Of a stretch of DNA of 64,000 bases, positions 23,454 to 35,645 are shown in pieces. Under the pieces are notes generated by a model that did no database searches, was not told the DNA's origin, and saw nothing but the letters and a program-made list of their open reading frames with translations. Position 1 is the stretch's first letter. Every line of letters begins with the position of its first letter. The stretch lies in contig CM049311.1 of NCBI GenBank assembly GCA_026874595.1, positions 9,091,676-9,155,675 on the forward strand, written 5' to 3'. The position numbers and the translations under genes are program-made. Source of the stretch: Sipunculus nudus (lineage: Eukaryota > Annelida > Sipuncula > Golfingiida > Sipunculidae).

Positions 23454-26400
23454 CTGAAAATGAAATGGAGAAATATTGGATGTAACAGCAGCAATTCCAA
23501 ACTTATCGCACTATCTGAGGTGGTGAGACAATGGAATCGTGGTATAGGGTGGATCAGAAACAACAATAATTCAAAATTTTTCCAAGAATATATGTAAATT
23601 TGACCGTGAAAGTATTTGGAGTTTTTGCACCAGGACTTACCGGGTGCTTGAAATGTCTAAGTCAGTTCAATCATTCATATCTTTGTTGGTGATATAATGT
23701 AACATATTTAATGAAGTGTAAAAGGGCTATAAAGTCATGTAAGAAAAAAGTGGACACACTACTTGGTTTAAATTTCCTTATAGCCTGAACAGCTGATTAG
23801 TAAAACGCTCGGCCTTCTCCGCTACAGACCCCTACGTTGCTATGAGGGATGGGTTGTGGTTGTATTTGCCCTCCAAGGTCGGTAGTTATCTCTGGGTCCT
23901 CCGGTTTCCTCCACCCTTACCGATTACAGAGTACAAACATCCGAGCCATGGAAAGTGCCTCGGATTAGTTATTACAACTAGTTGTATAATCCATTTTAAT
24001 TAATAAAGCTTATTTTTAGCTCAGCTGACTATAAGTCATCTGAGCTATAGACGTGGTCCATTGTCCGTCGTCCGTCCGTCTGTCCGTCCGTCCGTCCGTC
24101 CGTAGATGTGGCCCGTTTTGAAACCGTAAGACCTAGGGATCCAAAATTCAGCATAATGTTAGATGTCCCCAAGATCTCCTACCAAGCCGAAAACTGGGTC
24201 TTTGCGACTTCGTTCCTTTGAGAAATTAAGGAAAAACCTCAATTTTTTTATTAAAATCCTATTTTCACACTTCAGGACTGCCTAATATCAAAACCACTCA
24301 TCTGTTTTTCCTCATATTTACCATAAATATTCCTCAATATAGTTCCTATGTACATGCCAATAATTAAGTCTGTAAAGTATAAATTCTATAAGTTATTGGC
24401 CCAAACATAATGGACTTTGTAAAAAATCATAAAAAATAATATCTCACTTAACATCAAAAATTTTGAAACTAGAGTCTATTTTCTCAAGTATATAACTATG
24501 TTTAATTAAGATTCAATTGTTTACCCAAAATTAGATCTGAATTTTGTAAATTTTTTAAGTTATTAGCATAAAAAAAATCAGTACCTTAAATTTTGCCCAA
24601 CTTTGACCATGGCACGCTTTTTTCCTGTAAGCACCATTGATTTAATTTTCACAGCATGTAAACATAAATATTTAGTTTGTCTAAATCTGAAATTTGAAAA
24701 AAAAGCTTGAAAATTAAGCTAGTTATTGATTTTTTTTCTGTAGTCACTTGCTTTGATTACAGATGCAGGGTCCCACTCCCGGTCACTGGAAGTCAGCTAT
24801 GCCAGGGTTTCTGATTTGTTACAGTCACTGGGGGAGATCCCCTGCTGTGACAGGTGTACAGTTATTCTCATATCACCACCCCAATCACACCCCCCCCCCC
24901 CGCAAACCCAACCCACCAAGTGTTATGCAGTAATTGTTATTGTTTTCACTGTATCTCCTTAATTGTAATGCTGTTTCCACTCCGATATGCAAAAACTTTC
25001 CTTGAAAAAATAATTCAAGGTGTAATCCAGAAGATGCAGTGTTTTGTAATGTAGCATTTTTAAAGAAATAAATTTTCTTTTAAATGATTTTAACAAATAT
25101 AAATGAACCCATCAGTATGCTTAAATTATTATAAAATATGAAGCACATTATTGATAAATAAAGACACAATTAAAAATTGTGAAATCTAAATCAAGTATTA
25201 TTTATTTTAAGATATTTATTGTTTTGCAGATTTAAAAGATATATTTTTGTGGTAAAAAATAAATAAACATTTGTATGCATGATGTGGTGTTATCTGACAA
25301 GATTGAGATTTATGATGATGCAATTGAGAATTATGGATCAACTTTTATATTCAAATATATATGTTAAATTGGAAATGTATAGAAATATAAACTTAAATTA
25401 GAAAATAATTGATGTGATAAAAAAATCAGGATTTAATACAAACATTTGTTCATTATTTTCCTGCCTCAGCAGAATTTGAGATCAGGCTTTGTTTGCCCTG
25501 TTTTATGTTGTTAATTAGCTATATTTCAACTGTATACATTTCATTAAAAAATACATATATATTTAATAATATATATTATACAAAAAAATAGATTCAATTG
25601 AACAAATGTGTAAACTACTGAAATGTCAACAGTTAATCGAAAAAACAACTAATGATCATGGTAATAGTACAGATCATTTGTTCACAAACTGCTCACATGC
25701 TTTAGTTTCAACATTAGGAAACACATGGTCAGGTCACAAAATATTTTTTGCAACAATTTCTTGCTCATCAATACAAACCAATCATATAAACCAACCATGG
25801 CCTTTATTACCTCTTCCTCTTACACTTTATCTCCATCAGATTTTTACCTTCAAGGTTAACGTCAGCTGAGCACAGTGACCCATAGGTCCCTTGTTTAAAT
25901 ATGTTAGAGGGAGAAAGAGACGAGGTTAAGATAAAAAGTCTAGTGTTTACATGATAATTTGCAGTGTTAAAATGTCATCAGAACAACGTATTGAATAACT
26001 TACCCCACACACCTTCCCTGTAAGACCTTTGGCACAGATCACCGTGTGCTTTTCCACCATGATCTTTGCGTCTCGTTCAGACCACACTTTGACGCACTGG
26101 GAACCAGGAATGATTGATACCGGAAGTTCTTGCAACCTCCCGCCAGAGGACTCCCCTATAGTAATACAGTAATCCTCGTAATATGATAACCAGTTCTAAC
26201 CTGTCCTCTGCTCAGTTGCAGGAGAGGACAAAAATTCCAGCAACGATTGCAATATCAAGCTAATGTTTCAGAACCTGACCATAATCTATACGACCATAAC
26301 CGGTCTATAAAATAAGGTTTGTTAGGCAAAGAGGTACCAAGGTGGGATTTGGATTCGGATGTCATTTTTTACATCAGATATGGTATATACATTGTTAAGG

Positions 26401-29400
26401 AACCTAATATAAACAGATCACGTATGCGTGATGAACACAAATTTTGTAATGGATATAAAAAAAATCAGATTCTGTAACACTAGGCGGCGGGAAATCTCTA
26501 GGGGAATGAATAAAGAAGTCAGTGGTTTTTTGTTAACAAATAACTATAATTCATTCCTAAAACAACCCTAACAATACAATACACTAAATCAATACAATTA
26601 TACAGTAACACAGCGTTATAGCAACAAGTCAATACAATCACACAGAAAGATAATGGTACAGTACCTCGATACCAACACCGTCACCAAGATAAGTCCTTTG
26701 AATGTAAACTCTCGGAGAATGACAGTCCAGTGGAAAGTTCTTGCAACAACACAGAAAGTAAACTGAATTCCAAATGTATAAAATCCAGGAGAAAATCTTT
26801 GAAAATGTATAATTGCCGCATTCGTCGGATAAGGTCTTAGAATCTGACACACGCTTCTGCGTCCGCTGGAACCCGCTCTGCTGTCTGCCCCCCGGGTAAA
26901 AAAATACAGCCCCTTTATATACCTTCACACCCCAAGCCGGGAATTTTCCACTTCTCGAACAGTCTATAAGTTCTTGCACAACAGAGTTTCAGGAATTATC
27001 GAGAAGACATCGCTGTGCGTACCTCCACATACCAGGCTCATCACGTGACCCACGACCAGGCTATAAAACCCAAGGCTCACATGACAACGAGAGTTCAACC
27101 AGTATAGATTAAACATAAAATGTAACAACAACACGAGTTACGCCCGTGTCACACGATAAAAAGAGCACCTGTAACAACATATAATTAGTGTGAAAGCTCA
27201 ATAAGTTCCACCTGCTAATAAGGAGAAAATGTTACCTGAATTGTTATGCATGCCCCATCCAGCCACATGACAGTTGGTGAATGCACCACCCAGGGGGTCA
27301 GGGAGACACACGGGCTGCACGTAGTCTGTGTACTCAACTGCTCTGTCCAGGCGGACCATGGCTATGTCGTTAACCACACTGTAATGTAATGTTACATTTA
27401 ATCATTCAATATATTAGTCATACCCGTTTTATATTTGTTGTAATTATTGTAATGTCACAAGTGATCATTAAATTTATAGGTTATTAACGTTTTATATATG
27501 TTGTAATTAATCTATTGGCTCACTTGGGTGGTCCAAGAGGATTAACAATGCCAGTAAATGAAAAGAGGGAAACATGTAATAAAATACAGCGCAGTACATC
27601 ATTGCATGTGGTTTTTCATGTAAGAATTTTTCCCACTTCTTGTTAAGTTTCATGGTGTTTTAATGGTTATTTTAACATACTTTTTTTATAATTATTATTT
27701 AACTTATCTTGTAAACTCATTTACAGAATGGTGTAACCTCGATTTCCTTATTATTTACCTTAAACAAAATTCATAGATCTCATATATTGTTTTATTCTAT
27801 AGCACTCCTACAACAGGTGTCTCTTGTCCAAAACTTGGCACTGACGGCCACACATAAGCCCCGACAGACTGGGGGATTATTTGTAAGTTCAGTCAGAGTC
27901 TATTTCAGGACTATGGGATCTACCAATCAAAGAAACATATTTCTGGTGCGCTGGTGCAGATTATACAGCAGAACATTATGCTAAATAATCATAAATATAT
28001 ATTGACATAGGGGTGGGTGAAAAAAGCTTTACGTTTGTCCATAAATTCGTTTTACGTTTCTGTTAATACAGACCATCACGTACTAGAACGGTATCTCCCG
28101 GTACTTGTATCTGGGATGGAAGAACATCTCTGTGATGTGGCGGATCTGTCTCCCATCCTCATTCACGTCAAGATTAGCGCTCCCGAAGACCAGCTGAATA
28201 TCAGACATATTGCCTATCCTATCACAAAACAATTAAACAGTGGTTTACATTTCTGTTAATTTCTAGTTTCAAGCTATTCACTGAATCGAAGGACAAAGAG
28301 TGAAGGTATACAATACTTTATTATTTAATATATATGATAAACTAGATTTTAACATGAATCAATATTGTGGTTTTATCCTATCATCAATTAAGAAAACACT
28401 TTCGCTTATTATTTTAATGCTCACAGTTTCCAATAAGTTTATTTTATTTTTATTTGGATGATATAATTTTTTTTATATTATCACAACCAGATTAAGTTTT
28501 CTTTTTTACCTCAATAATCAATCTGCATAAGAAGGCATTCAAAAAGAAATCAAACATTGTTGTTCGGGTAGCAAGGCACCTCTGAAACTAGAATCTCATT
28601 TATCTTTAGCCAATTTGTTTCCTTCTTTATTACTTACAGATTGTAAAGACAGTGTGCTGCCGTCAGCACCCACTCTGGATGGATCACTGAGCCGCCACAG
28701 AAATGTCTGCTGCCATCTATCAGTTGGAGCGAGACCTGAAGAAGCAAAGGGTGTCTGTAATCAAGTAAGCCAAACACACATTTCACTCTTTAAAGTTCTT
28801 TCTATTGCCAAAATTGTTTAAGCATTTATTATAATATCTTAAATTACCCTTTGTACAAATACAAATGGTAGAAAGGTTGATTATATGGAGACACTGACCT
28901 AAATTGCGAGAATTATAAGGTAAACTCACAGGTGTCGATGGTAAGGTGTCCATGTAATTACTTTTTGCTTTGATTGATTGAAAAATAATTGTATTTCTCT
29001 GCTATTTCTATGGCAAACTTCAATTACTCCCTGAGGAAAATGACATTCTAACGGAATCTTTATTGCATATGAACTTTTCACCTATGATGAAAACATTCTC
29101 TTTATACTGAAATCAGCTTTACTAGTAAAGGTTGTTTACCAACCGTTTAGAGATCAACATGTCACATTTTCTCATGATTATCCAAATTATAATTCATCAC
29201 GAATCAACAGTAAATGAGCTAAACAAAGCGGACACGTGATGGACTGGAGTAGTTTTCATGGAGAAAGTCAACTGACACTTATATAACTTTCGAAACTGCA
29301 ATAATTTCCGGCACCTCTTATTATTCGTGACACCCTGTAACGACTGGAAAAACCGTATGAAATTACCGTATGTTTCATATATTGGCGTCATATTAGTGAT

Positions 29401-31844
29401 GACGTCATCTTACCATCCAGGGCCACTTCTTCCTGTCGGTGACTTCTGTTCCGCCAAAGATGACCAAACCTAGATCAAACAGGCCTTCTGTGTAGCCGCT
29501 TACACCACACGAGGCTACAAATACATAGAGAAGCGTTGAACAGAAGCCGCAAAATAATTGCATAAATAATGATCAACAGATCAAAACTCAAATACAATAA
29601 AATCTTACATTTGATGTTCGGAAAAAAATTAAACTTTAAAAATTAGATTTTTTAAACGTTTCCTTCATGGGATCGTCTAACCAACGAAACACAAAATAAA
29701 TAATGTAACTCTTCATGATTCAAAGCCAAAGTCTATCTTTTAGTGGAATATTTTACTGCTGCATGAACCAGCACAATAGTAAGCAAGAAGTTATTTTCGA
29801 GAGTCGCTCCTGAGGTAATATTTTTTTTCACGAAGCCCTTCTTTTGGGCATTGTCTTGGATTAGTTCAATGCTGATATACAGGAATGTTTAAATTTAGAA
29901 CGAAGCACTTTTCCATGTACTATCTAAGAAGCAAGTAACGTTTAAGGAAAGGGTCAGTATTTTGTTATGAAAATATAATAAAATGTTATTGGAAATAAAA
30001 CCCATATTATAAGCATAACAGGTGGACTACCATAATACCATGTAGAATGGAAAATCATCACCACTATATTTGGTTATTTTTAATATGTGTTGCGAGGACA
30101 TCTTTTCAGTAACAGATATATAAAGTCCCCCAAGATGTTGCCGTGATGGCAATGTGACCTAGATTATTACACTTAAACGAGTGTAATACATTATTTAAAA
30201 TGATTTTCATCCTATAGAAATGTCGATATTTTATCAATAACCAATCGCTGACCCCTCATTCCGACACACAGACCTTCTCATAGCTAGTGTATCACGAATT
30301 ATAATTGAATTCCAGGCTCTGCATTAAGAGTTTTTGTTATTGTATAGACCTGGGTGTCCTCGAGCAATACGCACAATTTTACTGCATGAAACAAATTATT
30401 AAAATATAATAATTTTTTTCATAAATGATTAAAGGAAAATAACACATCTTTTAAATAAAAAGGAAGGGGTGCAATGATCGCTGTACCCTCAGCTCTGGAT
30501 CGACCAGTATATGGTACAAAGGTGTGATGTTAATATTTTTGGGTTATATTAGCTTCTGTGGGCCGCGAAGGCTAGACAGAAATAATGTGGCCCGTTAAAC
30601 TACATGGAATTATAAAATATAATCAGTTATTATATATCTTTTACACTGGAATAAACCCTAGATCAAGAAATAACTTGTAATTTTATGGTACTTATAAGGC
30701 TTTAAAGCATGGGAGTTGTGTGCGGGTTGGATTCACATGTAGGGATGGGATGAATACTAGTTTTATGACATTGGATTGTCAGTATAACTTCAAATAATGA
30801 TCTCAGACCACGTGGTATATACATTTTCTGAAAGAGAAGAACACGAACTGTTTTTATACTCATATGTATCATACGCCATTACCTCATGTACATCATGTAA
30901 CGAAACAAAGTTTAATGTGCCTATAGGTGTTTTAACACTTAGGGACGAACATTTGTATTCACCCGGAATGACATCAACATTTAACAGTTCACTTAGTCCA
31001 TACATTATTCTAGTATATTCGTGGTAATTGAAATAGAAGAGTGAGGGTCCCGACATCATGTTACTTGATATCAGGAAAACATCTTAAACGATGCGAATGA
31101 GTGCCAAAGAAGAGAGCCCTCTCTTCCATGATAATTCATAGAGAACCGCCTGTTGTTTAAAATTATTGGTTTCTTCTTAAAATGTTTCACATTGGGAATT
31201 TGTTGCAGTATATAAACAGAATTTTACCCGCTTAATTCAACTCAAGCAAGCACTAGCTTCTGGTTTAGTTCCTATAGGAATCTCTCTGTTTACACAATAA
31301 TCAGTGCTCCTCCCACTAGGTCTCCTCTACAAGACACAGTTACAGCTCACGTTTATACTAAACTTCGCCTTAAACTCGTCTGCTTCCATGTAATTACCGC
31401 TGTTTACGATAAATAAGAATGTAGCCAATAAATCATGGTTAACTTATCACAATCTATTATTCTAACGGAACCATGCTGCATGAATACCAAATCTTGTCGT
31501 GCCTTACGTTTTGCCTTACGTAGAAGACTTTGCAGAATGCCGCATGAATTGACTCAGTCCGTCAAAGCCAGGCCGGGCTCACAGTGAGACTTTTAATCTA
31601 CCCTTTGTTCCCACACCTATAAATGGGGGCTTATAAGCCAATTTTTGAGATCAATTGGTCCGACACTTCCCGGAGGTAAAAGGATTATAAAGGACACTTA
31701 AGTGTATATATGCTTCAATGAAATGTGAGCACACTATCAGTGGTGGACATTGACCAGGATAAATGCTATAAAAGATTTAGTTCAGCATTGTGTGATTTCA
31801 TAGAACTAATATACTTAAATGTCACTCAGTGTGGCGGTTTGTCA

Positions 31845-31897
<53 letters not shown>

Positions 31898-34800
31898 GCT
31901 CGGTTCGGACAAAGATGGGGATGGTTAAAACAATGTTTTCATTTTATTAAAGAATTCCACGTATGTTTAAATGATGGTATCACTGAGAGGCATATATTCC
32001 ATTGTTTATGAACGATCTACTGTATGGTCATTAACGTATGGTCATTCGGTAATCCATGGTTCATCGTGATGGAGATATTATTGTACAAGTACAATAAAAT
32101 GTATTTATAAAATACCTTTCTTCAGTGTTCCATAACAGAAACTGAAGTAATATTCCCCGTCCGACCTGCGAGTGTTCATGGCGGCTTTCAGGTGGTATCC
32201 CGCCATAATCCGCCTCAGCTCCCCGACTGTACGTCTGTTCCACCAGACTACATGTTTCTGTAGAATCAATTCGAGCTTATCATGCAATTTATACTCCCGT
32301 GTGTGAGAGTATAAATTTACACAATTATTCCTAAATTCAATTGTTTAACTTAGCTATTAACGGTAGGAATATCGATTTTTTATGGCTTGTATTAATTGTT
32401 ATAAGGAACCGTTGTCATTTAATTAAATGTGCCGACCTTATTTTTGGTAGGACTGCCCGTACCAACTTCCAAGCATCCCGCCTCAGTCCACAGTTTGAGC
32501 AGACATTCCATACTGTGAGGGCCGTCTTTCTCATCATTGCCACATACAGCTGAAAAGCATAAAATGTATATCCAGGTACAAACATTTAGATTCTGATTAA
32601 GATTATAACACTTGTTGGTGTAGTTCTTCAGTAAAAACATCCAAAAGAAAGACTTGCACACGACAGTCATTCTTAAAGCATTCATTAAGGTGAGATTAAT
32701 GCACAGAATTAAAATTACTTTAACATTCGATGAACTAAAAAATTTTTTTATACGACATGGAAATGGTCCGACTACATTAAAACTAAGACTAACATATGTT
32801 TTGCAATTATGTCCTGAGGCCTTCAACTGATTCCTGACATGACAGATTAATTGATGGAGGCAATCTGGAGCTTCAAAAATAGAAAATTATGTACAAAGTT
32901 ATAATATTATACTCAAGGCCTAACGATACAGGCAACCAGTGGAGCTGTTTAAGAACAGACGTCACACACTGTCACACAACATACATATTAAAATTGTACG
33001 TGAAATGGTCCTAATACATCAATTACGATACGTTAGTATAAACTAAAATTTTAGCTATCTCTTTTTCGGGGTGGTGGTGTAAAAATCTTCTATAAGATTA
33101 TAACTTTTGTCTAATCTGGCCCAGAAAACAATGGCTTAACTCTAATTGAACTAAATGTCTCCCTCCTCCAGTCATCTTCATGTGACACTTACAACTTAAC
33201 CACTAAAAGCACGGCAAAAAGACTACGGCGTCCGTTATTCTCGGTTACTTTTTTTAATTTTGATAAAATCTTTGTACTTTGAGACCTGAACAATGTGGGT
33301 AAATCTGACTACGAGAGCACTTCGTCCTATTAAAGGTGGATGTATATTAATCAAACTCGTAAAAGTAACCGTCGCTCAGTATTTAAATCGAAGAATTCTA
33401 ATCGCCTTCTGAAATACAAAACGGCTGTGCCATAAAAGGGAAAAATAATCTCTTATGAAGGAAATAAGATATTGACGTGTTTTGATGACCTTGACCTTAC
33501 AATTCGACCTATTAAGAAATACACATACAGCTCCAGAAATCGTCGCAATACAAATTATGTGTGAGCTACAAAGTGATTCCTGTAAAAACTGTATCCCATG
33601 AAATGCTATATATGAGACGCAAGAACCAGCAAGCAGGCCTAAGTGAGGACAACTGACAGACAGACAGATATAATAACAACGTGACACAAAACTGAGACCA
33701 GTCAACTAGACCAGATTATGGAGAATATCAAGAGAAAGAAACTGAGCTTCAGTTCGTGAAGATAGAACTAATATTGACGAAGATATGACCAAAATAAAGT
33801 TTCGTTGTTTTTGGATCACCTTGACCTTTGACCTATATTGAACAAAACCACTTTTAGTTTTTTTATCATCTCTGTAAGTTTGAGAGCGGTTGCTGCAAAA
33901 ATGTAGCCTGTAGAGTCGTGACAATTTACGAACTAGACGACAAGATGTCAAGTGCTTACCAAAAATGACGTTAAAATAGTCAAATGCATGAGCAATGAAA
34001 AAGAGGGAAAAGGAGCCTTAGTTTGTGAAGATAAGACTTATATTGAAAAAGTTAGAAGGGAAAATAAGTTTTGACGTATGATGATGAAATTGACCTTGAA
34101 CTCCGACCTCTATAAATAATAAACATAAACTGTTCCTGTATACAATATGTTTAAGTTAAAAAGTTATTCCTGCTTAACTGTAGTCTGTAGAATGCTATAT
34201 ATAAGACGCAAGAACCAAAAGAAAGCTCGTTTTAGGACAACTGACAAACAGCAGACATACTGACCGAGTGACACAAAGTGAAGGTCACACGACTAGTCCA
34301 GGTGACGAAGAAGAGAACGAGAATGAAAATTAGCCATTGTTTGTGAAAATAGAACCGTTATTGTCAAAGTATCTTGAACTTGAACTTTAACCTATTTAGA
34401 AAATACACATACATTTGTTGCATGATATGTCCGTTACAAAATGATTCCTGAGGACTGTAGAATGCTATATGTAACACTAATTGTAGAACTAATTTAGCAC
34501 TACCTAGAGAAAAAAAACTTGATCTCTAGAATTGAAATTGATAAAATACGAAAGTTAAAAAGAAAAAAAGTTTCCAAGCGGATGCTGCAAAATTATGGCC
34601 TGTAGAGTCGTGACAAATATACAAACACACAGACATACGCAACTGACGAACATGCACTAAACTTACTGGTGTCTCTCATGCCATAGCAAAGTGTCCGGTA
34701 AGGGACGCCTTCCTCGTTGCTTTTTCCTTCGTCTGCTTTTTGTTTATACATGGACATGTCTTCCCTCATGTCTTTCACTGTGCCCGAGTTCCACCATTCC

Positions 34801-35170
34801 ACGCTGTGCTTGGCATTGGTCGGACTTCCGGTTCCGTTCAAGAAACACCCGGCCTCTTGCCAGTGTTCCTTCAGACAGTTCATCCTGTGAGGCCCAATAC
34901 TCTCATCTTCCGTGCATTCAGCTGTAAAAAGAAAGGATGCTTCAAGAAACTTAAGAAGGAATGATGATTTTAAAACTGTACGAGTCTTTCCTCTTTTTTT
35001 GTACACGTATGGCCATTGTTAAGTATGCAATTTTATTCTTTTAATTTCTCTATTGATGTTGGACCAAGGTTGGGTAAATGACCCCGTCATTCCAAACATG
35101 TTTGCTGACCTCATGGTGATTTATTCCAAAATCTTTAAATTTGTGCCCCACTTATTAATGTCTAATATGT

Positions 35171-35237
<67 letters not shown>

Positions 35238-35575
35238 TGAACCTGGTTGTGTCGAACTCGGTTAAGTCGAATTCCCGCATGTGTCGATGTCGAATAGAAA
35301 CAGTTAAAACCTTACTACTTTAACTCCTTTGGTGTCGAACTCGGATGTGTCGAAAAACCAGATGTGTCGAGGTGATTTGTTGGTCCCAAGCTAGTATATT
35401 GATCACTTATCGCGGGGTGATGTCGCTTGAATGTTTGGATAACAGTTGTGCTTTGGACAACCTTTGGTGGTACTTATGTGCTTTTTAATCATTAATAAAC
35501 AAATTTATTTATTATAACACTTGTGTTGTCCTCCACGTAAAGATATGTTAGAACTAGGCCTTTATAATATAGGCC

Positions 35576-35645
<70 letters not shown>

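Noticed and set aside
34691-34964. Plus-strand frames over 34.7-35.0 kb
   Set aside because: Antisense shadows of gene B exon 3.
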